Source: Desulfotignum sp.
GTDB taxonomy: Bacteria > Desulfobacterota > Desulfobacteria > Desulfobacterales > Desulfobacteraceae
Assembly: GCA_021737695.1 (NCBI GenBank)
Contig: JAIPDL010000001.1
Span: 62,001-126,000 of the forward strand
DNA length: 64,000 nt
Direction: 5' to 3'
Within the stretch, counting starts at the first letter, position 1, and each line of letters starts with the position of its first letter. The translations under genes were made by a program, and so were the position numbers. Of the stretch, positions 17,375 to 24,742 are shown in pieces. The notes beneath the pieces were generated by a model, which worked only from the letters and a program-made list of their open reading frames with translations, had not been told where the DNA came from and searched no databases.

Positions 17375-17748
17375 GTTCCTTCCCCCCGGGGGCGGTTTAG
17401 CAGCGTGGTCAGTTTTTCGATGTTCACGGGTTTATGAATGAATTCGGACGCCCCCATTGCCAGGCAAGCAGTTTCATCTTCCCGGGTTCCGTGCCCGGTG
17501 ATGATAAATACCGGGACGGCCGGATCGATCTCCTTGATGGTTTCCAGTACTTGAGTACCATAGATGTCCGGCAGTTTCAAATCCAGCAGAATCAGAGTGA
17601 CAGCGCCGGGGTGGGTCTTGATCCATTCCAGTCCGGATTGCCCGTCATAACAGGCATGACAGGTGATCCCCCGAAGCGACAGGCGCCGGCCCAGCATGTC
17701 GGCAAATTTTATTTCATCATCAATGATCAGGATGTCAATGTGTTTCAT
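17371..17748 (-). CDS. Single-domain response regulator (first gene of minus-strand signalling operon)
   Basis: A 125-residue receiver with Asp56 (LLDLKLPD), DDE acidic pocket and Lys in FIHKPVN. There is no output domain. It is the promoter-proximal gene of the minus-strand operon, overlapping the kinase start by four bases. Its ribosome binding site is poor. A TTTACA/TATATT promoter lies about 50 bases upstream. The pairing with the kinase suggests it is a phosphorylation target or phosphate sink. Confidence 0.9.
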   Translation of the reverse strand: MKHIDILIIDDEIKFADMLGRRLSLRGITCHACYDGQSGLEWIKTHPGAVTLILLDLKLPDIYGTQVLETIKEIDPAVPVFIITGHGTREDETACLAMGASEFIHKPVNIEKLTTLLNRPRGEGT

Positions 17749-17795
17749 AAATGCAAATTTTAGGTTGACTGTTTAAAAATTTTAATTTATATCTC

Positions 17796-17824
17796 AATAT
17801 AAATTTATTTGTTGCATTTGTAAA
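17796..17824 (-). promoter_or_regulatory. Likely sigma-70 promoter of the minus-strand signalling operon
   Basis: On the minus strand TTTACA (17819-17824) and TATATT (17796-17801) are separated by 17 bases, about 50 bases before the first receiver gene. The whole divergent region is very AT-rich. The match is close to consensus but untested. Confidence 0.5.
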
Positions 17825-17896
17825 CACTAAAAATGAGTAAAATTAAAAAAATTAAACACTGAAGTGAAAGAGGTTGATGATCCGAAAAGATGATCC
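17821..17896. repeat. Paired short direct repeats in the divergent regulatory region
   Basis: Two copies of TAAACACT (17821-17828 and 17863-17870, 42 bases apart) and two of GATGATCC (17876-17883 and 17889-17896, 13 bases apart) lie in the 212-base gap between the two divergent signalling arms. Spacings near four and just over one helical turns are what operator pairs often show, so they may be binding sites for the NtrC-like regulator. This is inference. Confidence 0.35.
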
Positions 17897-17960
17897 CAAA
17901 ACGTGGGACCTAATTATTGAAAAAAACGCAACTTTTAACGGTTTAACAAGGACCTGAATT

Positions 17961-18875
17961 ATGGCATTTTTCAAAAAATCAAAAAAAGCACCGGCACCGG
18001 TAAAGGATCAACGGGCCGCCGCGCCGGATCAGGATTCCGGAGCCGGCCGGGCCGTGTCTGAATCTGAAAAAGAATGCAATAAACGCATTGCCGTTGCCAC
18101 CTATGAAAGCCAGTTTCCCGAAAAAATGACTGCCTATGCCCTTGAGATGGCAAACCGGATGGGGTGCGGCATCATTGCCGTGAACTGCGCCAATCTCACC
18201 CATGACATCACGGAATTTTTTTCCAATGCCCATGATATGGCATTTGATGAGTTCAAGAAAAATTCTGATCGAAATGCCGGGGATTTCCGGACCAAAGCAG
18301 AAGAACTGGGGCTGGATTTTTTTCATACTGTGCATTTTTCCAATATCGATAATGCAGTGTCAGCCGTGATCAAGGAATATGGCAACCCCGAGTTTATCAT
18401 CACGGAAAATCCGGCCGGCACGGCCGGCGCCGGTGCCAAAGCAAAGCCCGGCAAACAGGAGGTCCGCATCCTGCTGGTGGATGACAACCCCAAGTTTCTC
18501 AACGCCGTGGCAGACCGGATCCGGTTGCAGGGGTATGAACCCCTCACCGCCTTGAACGGAAAACAAGCCTTAGAAATCATGGAGTCCCGCACGTTTCAGC
18601 TGGCCATTATCGACCAGCGGCTGCCGGACATGGACGGCCTGGACCTCATCACCCAACTCAAGGAAAAAGATGCCGCCATTGCCAGTACGCTTCTGACCGG
18701 CCACGGGGATTCCAAACTCAAAGAAGCCACTGAAGCTCTGGAATCCGTGTATTTTGAAAAAGAGGACATGGGCAGCTTCTGGGGGTTTTTCAGAAAATTT
18801 TTAATTTCCCTGGGACCGTCGGAAGATAAAAAGCCGGTCCTGGCCCGGACATTTTGTGTGTATTCCATAGATTAA
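17961..18875 (+). CDS. UspA-like domain fused to a response-regulator receiver
   Basis: Residues ~40-150 resemble a universal stress protein fold (RIAVATYESQFPEKMTAYALEMA ... GLDFFHTVHF ... GNPEFIITEN), preceded by a charged, low-complexity N-terminus. A linker rich in Gly/Ala/Lys leads to a receiver domain at ~165-290 with phospho-acceptor Asp218 (IIDQRLPD). The conserved receiver Lys267 is followed by EDMGSFW instead of the usual Pro, a feature shared with the NtrC-like protein at 20946. A ribosome binding site AAGGACC lies 8 bases before the ATG. It heads the plus-strand arm that includes the transporter, so it probably tunes that transporter or its expression. The UspA assignment is moderate, the receiver firm. 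Confidence 0.78.
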   Translation: MAFFKKSKKAPAPVKDQRAAAPDQDSGAGRAVSESEKECNKRIAVATYESQFPEKMTAYALEMANRMGCGIIAVNCANLTHDITEFFSNAHDMAFDEFKKNSDRNAGDFRTKAEELGLDFFHTVHFSNIDNAVSAVIKEYGNPEFIITENPAGTAGAGAKAKPGKQEVRILLVDDNPKFLNAVADRIRLQGYEPLTALNGKQALEIMESRTFQLAIIDQRLPDMDGLDLITQLKEKDAAIASTLLTGHGDSKLKEATEALESVYFEKEDMGSFWGFFRKFLISLGPSEDKKPVLARTFCVYSID

Positions 18876-18885
18876 GGAGGAAATA

Positions 18886-18966
18886 ATGAGTTTCAGATTC
18901 ATTTTCAGCATTGTGTTGATTGGTGGGGTCGCCGCGCTCTGCTTTGTTTTCCGGAACAAGAAATAG
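18886..18966 (+). CDS. 26-residue predicted membrane peptide
   Basis: A very short gene with an excellent Shine-Dalgarno (AAGGAGGAAATA directly before ATG). The peptide starts MSFRFIFSIVLIGGVAA and ends in FRNKK: a single hydrophobic helix with a positively charged tail, expected to insert with its C-terminus in the cytoplasm. It lies 10 bases after the UspA/receiver gene and 63 bases before the SLC13 transporter. Small single-span peptides next to transporters often act as regulatory subunits, which is a guess here. It is not recognised as any named family. Confidence 0.65.
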   Translation: MSFRFIFSIVLIGGVAALCFVFRNKK

Positions 18967-19029
18967 CAGGTGTGTGTCCTAAATGGGCTGACCGATTTGA
19001 TCAAAATTTTTGAACGGAGAAATAGTTGA

Positions 19030-20838
19030 ATGACACCGGATATGATATTGACGATGATCGTGCTTGTATTTGTGATCTGTTTGTTTGTCTTTGAATGGGT
19101 AAGGGTGGATGTCGTGGGCATCATGATGATGGTGCTATTGCCGCTGATGGGACTGGTGAGTGCCAAAGACGCGTTTTCAGGGCTTTCCAGTAATGCGGTC
19201 TGTTCCATTATCGCTGTGATCATCATCGGTGCGGGCCTGGACAAAACCGGGGTGATGAACAAGGTGGCCAAGCCGATCATGGCCCTGGCCGGCAAGAGTG
19301 AAAACAAGATCATTCTGTTCATTGCCGGGACCGTGGCCATCATTTCCAGCATGATGCAGAACATCGGGGCGGCCGCCCTGTTTCTGCCCGTGACCCAGCG
19401 GATTTCCAAACGCATGGGCATTCCCACCTCCCGGGTGCTCATGCCCATGGCGTTTTGTGCCATAATCGGCGGAACCCTCACCCTGGTGGGTGCCAGCCCC
19501 ACCATTCTCTTAAACGACCTGATGGTGATTGGCGGGGAAAAACTGGCGCCGTTCGGCCTGTTTACCCAGACCCCCATCGGCCTTTGTCTGGTGGCTTCGG
19601 CCCTGATCTATTTCATTGTGTTCGGCCGGTTTATCCTGCCTGCCAGGTCTGGTGAATTCAACCGGGGGGCCTCGGATATGCTGACTTCCGAATACCAGGG
19701 CGTCAAAAGCATCGTCGAGCTGCATGTACCGGAAACCGGGAAGATCGGCACCCTGGAGGAACTGACCATTCGGGCCAAATTTCTGGTCACGGTGATCGGC
19801 ATCAGTTCTTCGGACGGCAGAACCATGAATCAGGTGCCCCGCAGCCATGAAAGCGTTCCCCCCAACTGTGATGTGGCCGTGGTGGGCAAATGGGAAAACA
19901 TTGAAAAACTGGCCCAGGAATACGGCTGGCAGGTCAAGGACACCCTGGAGACCTTTGCCGATACCCTGGCCAACACCAATGCCGGTGTGGCCGAGGCCGT
20001 GGTCTCCCCCCGGTCCGACCTGATCGGCAAGACACTTAATGAGGCCAAGTTCAAGGACCAGTATCAACTTAATCCCCTGGTACTGTTCAAGGGAAACAAG
20101 AAAATCTACAGCGGCCTGACCTTCATCCCCCTGAGCCAGGGGGACACCCTGCTGCTCCAGGGCCCCTGGGACCGGTTCCATATCCTGAACAACAAGCCCA
20201 AACCCCGATCTCTGGTGTTTGCCTCTCCTTTGGAAGGCGAGATCCTGCGGCCACAGAAAGCGGTCCTGGCTGTTTGTTGGCTGGCCATTGCCCTGGTCCA
20301 GATCATATTTTTCAACACCCCGCTGGCCGTGGCGTTGATGTCCGGAGCTTTAGGCATGATCATCACGGGGGTCTTGACCGTGGATGAAGCCTATTCCTCC
20401 GTGGACTGGATGACCGTGTTCCTTCTGGGCGGGCTGATTCCTCTGGGGATCGCGTTTGAAAAAAGCGGCACGGCCGCGTTCATCGCCGAAGGGGTCCTGG
20501 GCCTGGTGGGAACCCCGGCCCCCATTGTGCTCTTAGCCGTAATCGGGATTATGACCACGTTTTTCACCCTGGTGATCTCCAATGTGGGGGCCACGGTTCT
20601 GCTGGTGCCGTTGTGTATGAATATGGCCATGATGGCCGGCGCGGACCCGAGAATGGCGGCCCTGGTGGTGGGGCTGTCCGCGTCCAACAGTTTCGTGCTG
20701 CCCACCCATCAGGTCAATGCCCTGGTGATGCGGCCCGGCGGTTTCCGGACCGTGGACTATACCAAGGCCGGTATTGGCATGACTGTGATATTTCTTTGCG
20801 TCGAACTGTTAATGATCTATCTGTTTTATGGCATATGA
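19030..20838 (+). CDS. SLC13-family anion permease with two TrkA_C (RCK_C) domains
   Basis: A membrane carrier of the DASS/SLC13 (ArsB/NhaD) superfamily, 602 residues. Two blocks of hydrophobic helices (about residues 1-205 and 415-600) flank a cytoplasmic insert with two RCK_C/TrkA_C-like domains (RSGEFN...KIGTLEELTIRAKFLVTVIGI and AEAVVSPRSDLIGKTLNEAKF). The motifs MMQNIGAAALFLPV and GGTLTLVGASPTILLND are the helix-pair signatures of the family. Sulfate reducers use such carriers for sulfate uptake, so sulfate or a dicarboxylate is a fair guess. It belongs to the plus-strand signalling arm. Confidence 0.88.
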   Translation: MTPDMILTMIVLVFVICLFVFEWVRVDVVGIMMMVLLPLMGLVSAKDAFSGLSSNAVCSIIAVIIIGAGLDKTGVMNKVAKPIMALAGKSENKIILFIAGTVAIISSMMQNIGAAALFLPVTQRISKRMGIPTSRVLMPMAFCAIIGGTLTLVGASPTILLNDLMVIGGEKLAPFGLFTQTPIGLCLVASALIYFIVFGRFILPARSGEFNRGASDMLTSEYQGVKSIVELHVPETGKIGTLEELTIRAKFLVTVIGISSSDGRTMNQVPRSHESVPPNCDVAVVGKWENIEKLAQEYGWQVKDTLETFADTLANTNAGVAEAVVSPRSDLIGKTLNEAKFKDQYQLNPLVLFKGNKKIYSGLTFIPLSQGDTLLLQGPWDRFHILNNKPKPRSLVFASPLEGEILRPQKAVLAVCWLAIALVQIIFFNTPLAVALMSGALGMIITGVLTVDEAYSSVDWMTVFLLGGLIPLGIAFEKSGTAAFIAEGVLGLVGTPAPIVLLAVIGIMTTFFTLVISNVGATVLLVPLCMNMAMMAGADPRMAALVVGLSASNSFVLPTHQVNALVMRPGGFRTVDYTKAGIGMTVIFLCVELLMIYLFYGI

Positions 20839-20945
20839 TCTGACTGGGTCAGGCCTGCGTTATTGCAGCGCGGGATACCATGCGGTCCGGTTTGACTGAA
20901 ATTACTTGACCTCGGAAGAAAGGGGATTTACATATACGGTTATCG

Positions 20946-22334
20946 ATGACAGAAATTAAACAACATATCCTTCTGGTGGATGACGAGGAACGACTGCTTA
21001 ATTCCATGGCCCAGCGGATCGCCTTGCTGGGCCATGACCCCGTCAAAGCCACCTCCGGACTCAAGGCCCTGGAACTGGCGAAAACCACCCGGTTTGACCT
21101 GGCCATCGTGGACCTGAAAATGCCGGACATGGATGGGCTGGTCACCATCACCAAGCTCAAGGAGCTGGATCCGGATCTCAGAACCGTGCTGCTCACCGGC
21201 TACGGCAGTGACAAGACCCGGCAGGCCACCGAAGCCCTGGGCGCCATGTATTTTGAAAAAGATGCCATGGGCGGGCTGTGGGATGTGATCCGCCAGTCCG
21301 GCGGAGAGGGCAATGTGTTTGTCATCCATTCCCCCCCGGCTGACACGGCCACCCCCCTGGAGGCCGACCGGACGGAACTGCCGGGCAAGGGGCTGGCCCG
21401 GCTCATCGGCGAAACCCCGGAGATGCAGCGCTTAAGAAAAAACATCCGGCGGCTGTCCGAGCTGGACTGCCCCATTATCATCCACGGGGAACCCGGGACC
21501 GGCAAGGAACTGGCGGCCCGGATCATTCACCGGCTGAGCCGGCGCCGGGACCAGCGGTTTCTGGCCTTTGACTGCGGCTGCTTCAGCAGTGATTTCCGGT
21601 TTCCGGAACTGGTGGCATCCCTGCATCCCCGGCCCGGAGACGACCCCGCCCCGGACTTTTCCGGCACCATTCTGCTGGACCACATCGAGAACATGCCGGC
21701 CCAGACCCAGACGGACATGCTGGCTATCCTGGAACAGAACGCCCCTGATTTTCATATGGATGTGCGGTTTATTGTGGCCACCCAGAAAAGCCTGGGCAAA
21801 AAAGTCAGCCAGGGTCGGTTCAACCGGGAACTGTTTCAGCGGCTCCGGGCCATCTCCATTGAAATGCCGGCCCTGCGGGACCGGACCGAGGACATTCCCA
21901 TGCTGTGCCGGTATTTTCTGGACCGGTTTAACCAGGCGTTTCAAAAAAATGTGACCGGCGTGTCCGATGTCGTGCTGGCCGCGTTTGACGATTATTCCTT
22001 CCCCGGAAATGTCCGGGAACTGCAGTATATCATCGAGCGGGCCGTGATCCTGGCCCAGACAGGTTCCATCGAGATCCAGCACCTGCCCCGGCGCCTGTCA
22101 ACCTTTAAAAATCCAAAGTCCCCGGCCCTGAATGCACCGGATCCGGAGACCCCGGTTCCGGAAAGCGCCAAGTCAGCCCGGCCGTTTCTGACCCTCCAGG
22201 AAATGGAACACCAGCATATTCTGGAAGCGCTCAAGACCACGGAAGGCAACAAATCCAGGGCCGCGGAAATTCTGGGGATCAGCAGGGCCGCGCTGTGGCG
22301 CAAACTGCGAATCATTTCTCAAAAAGAGGCGTGA
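20946..22334 (+). CDS. NtrC-family response regulator lacking the GAFTGA loop
   Basis: Receiver (residues 1-120, Asp56, Lys105 in YFEKDAMGG), AAA+ domain (~150-385) and a C-terminal Fis-type helix-turn-helix (NKSRAAEILGISRAALWRKL). Walker A GEPGTGKE (181-188) is present, as are the RELFQRL arginine-finger region and FPGNVREL sensor 2. However, the segment where GAFTGA should be reads CGCFSSDFRFPELVASLHPR, and Walker B is LLDHIEN with His246 in place of the catalytic Glu. It should bind DNA but probably cannot hydrolyse ATP well or remodel sigma-54 holoenzyme, like the sigma-70-dependent NtrC of Rhodobacter. It is probably the output of the local phosphorelay. Confidence 0.88.
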   Translation: MTEIKQHILLVDDEERLLNSMAQRIALLGHDPVKATSGLKALELAKTTRFDLAIVDLKMPDMDGLVTITKLKELDPDLRTVLLTGYGSDKTRQATEALGAMYFEKDAMGGLWDVIRQSGGEGNVFVIHSPPADTATPLEADRTELPGKGLARLIGETPEMQRLRKNIRRLSELDCPIIIHGEPGTGKELAARIIHRLSRRRDQRFLAFDCGCFSSDFRFPELVASLHPRPGDDPAPDFSGTILLDHIENMPAQTQTDMLAILEQNAPDFHMDVRFIVATQKSLGKKVSQGRFNRELFQRLRAISIEMPALRDRTEDIPMLCRYFLDRFNQAFQKNVTGVSDVVLAAFDDYSFPGNVRELQYIIERAVILAQTGSIEIQHLPRRLSTFKNPKSPALNAPDPETPVPESAKSARPFLTLQEMEHQHILEALKTTEGNKSRAAEILGISRAALWRKLRIISQKEA

Positions 22335-22362
22335 CTTGTCCGTTCGTGCCTGTGTCCGCCGA

Positions 22363-23633
22363 ATGGCTGCCGTGGGGGTCGGTTTTGCGGTGATGGCCGT
22401 TCTGATGAAAAAGGCATGTCTTTTATCCGGGCGGACAACGTAAGCGACCTGCTTCTGGCCCAGGAGTTTGTGACAGCCCGGGACCGGCTGTTCCAGATGC
22501 ACCTGATCCGGCTTCTGATCCAGGGCCGGACCACAGAACTGGCCGCAGACCAGGCCCGGGACCAGGACATGCGCCTGCACTCCATCGGCCTGGACCGGCT
22601 GGCCCGGCAACAGGCCGCCATTCTTAATCCCGGCACGGCCGCCCTGTTTCAGAAATACGCCGACGGGGTCAACGCCTTTATTGAGACGACCCCGGAAGCC
22701 CTTCACCTGGAGTTTCGCCTGGCCGGGATCGCCCCGGAACCATGGACCGTCACCGATTCATTAAGTCTGCTGTATTTCCTGGGATATGCCACTGCCGCCG
22801 ACCTGGATATGGAAATCATCCTCCAGATGCTGATGCGCACGGTGGGGTATGACAAAACCAGGAAAATTTTGCCGTTGAACATTCATCCGGAAGACCCGGA
22901 TGATACCGGGGAATGGACGGATCTTCCGACGCAGAATCAGCTGTTTTGGATGAAAACAACCGGTCTCTGCCATTTGAAATCCGAAACGAAACACTGAATC
23001 TCAAAGATCCGGCGGCTCCGGGCGGGTTTACAAAGCACCAATTTATCGTCCGCGCCACTGAAAGAGGCCCCATTGTATCGGATGTATTTGACAACCTGCC
23101 ATCCCACCCGCCGGTATCATTGCGGTTTGCACCGGCCGAAACCATGGGGCCTGAAATCGGTCTGGTGGATATTCTTGAGGCAAAAAACAGTGTGGATTAA
23201 AAAAACGCGTTAAAACAACTTTCCATGGTCTGTTTGAACTGGGTGTTTGCCGATGATCAGGGTCGGATATGACCCGGTGGCAATGGGGCCGGGTCCACAC
23301 CTTGTCATTGAGGAATCCTTTTGCACCCAAGGGATGGATCGGGCGGTTGCTGGGAAAGGGTCCCCTGTCCATGGGCGGTTCCGGTTAAACCCTGTACCGG
23401 GGGTGGTATGACTTTGATGCCCCGTTTTCCGTGCCCCATTGTGCGTCCCTTCGGATGGTGGTGGATTTTGCCGATACAAATAAAATCATGGCAGTGCTCC
23501 CGGGTGGGGTGACAGGCCGAATGTTTCATCCCCACCACAAAGACCAGGTAACATCGTACATGTCCGGTGAAAAAAAAACTGGTGGTTCAGTGATGCGGCG
23601 ATTAACGGGCATACTGTGTGTACATTGGTACTG
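22363..23633 (+). pseudogene. Penicillin acylase family (S45) gene, multiply disrupted
   Basis: Pieces of one Ntn-hydrolase precursor lie in order but in different frames. MAAVGVGFAVMAVLMKK (a membrane/signal start, from 22363) is followed after a break by FIRADNVSDLLLAQEFVTARD (22416-22997). A frame change gives FTKHQFIVRATERGPIVSD (to 23200), then NWVFADDQGRI near 23240, a stretch of about 40 residues starting TRWQWGRVHTLSLRNPF (23272-23387), and VVDFADTNKIMAVLPGGVTGRMFHPHHKDQ (split) near 23459-23550. Each piece matches a known S45 segment, but the Ser nucleophile region is gone and there are several frameshifts and deletions. The gene is dead. Confidence 0.75.
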
Positions 23634-23677
23634 ATTCCCGGTGGATAAAAAAAATCAAATAAGTCAAGGTTTTTTCA

Positions 23678-23706
23678 TTGTACATTTTTAGAAAAAAACG
23701 TATACA
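23678..23706 (+). promoter_or_regulatory. Likely sigma-70 promoter of the MTHFR-hdrA-mvhD-metV-metF operon
   Basis: TTGTAC (23678-23683) and TATACA (23701-23706) are spaced by 17 bases in an AT-rich gap, leaving a leader of about 75 bases before the first gene. Nothing else in the 23634-23787 gap was recognised. Confidence 0.55.
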
Positions 23707-23787
23707 ACTAAACGTGCTGATGAATAAGTAGAGGTACAGGATGGTATGGTTTTGTTATAAACACTTAGATGAGACAAGGATGTGTAT

Positions 23788-24660
23788 ATGAGTTTCAAGG
23801 CAAAACTGACGTCCGGGGAACGGGTAATCCTGGCTGAAATGGATACCCCCAAGGGCGTTGATATATCCAATATGATCAGCCATGCAAGGTTTCTTAAATC
23901 CCGTGTGGATGCCGTGGTGCTACCGGACTTAGACACGGGTGTCATGCATCTGAATGCACTGGCCGGCGGAGCGGTCCTGACTCAGCAGGGATTGGAGCCC
24001 GTAATCCATGTGTACGGCCGGGACAGAAACCGGATGGCGCTACAGGGGGACCTGCTGGCAGCCCATGTGCTGGGGATTCACAACCTCATGGTGGTGCAGG
24101 GTGAAGAGATGATCAATGGGGATCACCCGGACGCAAAAATTGTGGATGACGTGGATGAACTGGGTATTCTGAATATGATCCAGACCCTGATGGCCGGAAC
24201 GGATCTGGCTGGGTTTGAATTGCATGGTAAACCGGAATTCACCCCGGGTATCGCGGCCCCTCCCATTACCGATGAAGATCAGCTGACCCAGGCCGTGGCA
24301 GATGCTGGAGCAAAAATTGCTGCCGGTGCCGGATATATCGTTCTTCAGCCGGTGTTTGACCTGGATTTTTATAAAAAGATCATACACGCGTTCTCCTCTT
24401 TGAATGTACCGGTGATTGCCTCGGTTTTTCTATTGAAAAATGTTGGAATGGCCCGGTATATCTCCATCAATGATCCCACCTCCCGGTTGTCGGAAGATGT
24501 GATCCGGCGGATACGTCAGGCCAAGGACCGTGACACGGAATGCGTAACCATTGCCGGTGAAATGATTCGCAGCCTCAAGGAGATTTCCCAGGGTATCAAA
24601 ATATCCGCTCTGGGGTGGGAAGACAAACTGCCGGCCATTCTGGACAGCGCCGGGCTGTAG
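23788..24660 (+). CDS. Methylenetetrahydrofolate reductase-like protein (divergent paralogue)
   Basis: A TIM-barrel flavoprotein of the MTHFR family, 290 residues. The start ATG 23788 has ACAAGGA about 8 bases before it; GTG 23782 is less likely. The catalytic Glu is kept (LAEMDTPKG, Glu17), as is the GRDRNRMALQGDLL flavin/folate segment shared with the other MTHFR in this operon (SRDRNRLAMQSEIL). The SGD motif whose Asp contacts flavin and folate in classical MTHFR is instead QGE (Glu106). It heads the HdrA/MvhD/MetV/MetF operon. It may be a second methylene-THF-binding subunit or act on another one-carbon substrate. Confidence 0.82.
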   Translation: MSFKAKLTSGERVILAEMDTPKGVDISNMISHARFLKSRVDAVVLPDLDTGVMHLNALAGGAVLTQQGLEPVIHVYGRDRNRMALQGDLLAAHVLGIHNLMVVQGEEMINGDHPDAKIVDDVDELGILNMIQTLMAGTDLAGFELHGKPEFTPGIAAPPITDEDQLTQAVADAGAKIAAGAGYIVLQPVFDLDFYKKIIHAFSSLNVPVIASVFLLKNVGMARYISINDPTSRLSEDVIRRIRQAKDRDTECVTIAGEMIRSLKEISQGIKISALGWEDKLPAILDSAGL

Positions 24661-24742
24661 AAAGCAACGTTAACTTAAAAGAGATCCGTGCTGCAGGCAT
24701 GAGGCGGGTGAGCCTGTCTGAACTGCATACGGATATCCTTAA

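Noticed and set aside
13963-22334. Genomic island acquired by transfer
   Set aside because: No integrase, flanking repeat or tRNA end is visible, and base composition looks like its neighbours, so transfer is not supported.
22416-22997. Intact small penicillin acylase alpha-chain gene
   Set aside because: The signal sequence and downstream chain lie in other frames, so this is a fragment of a broken gene rather than a separate gene.
24661-24742. Hairpin CAGGC/GCCTG before hdrA as a terminator or riboswitch
   Set aside because: A five-pair stem with no T-run and no known riboswitch motif; the genes around it appear to be one operon.
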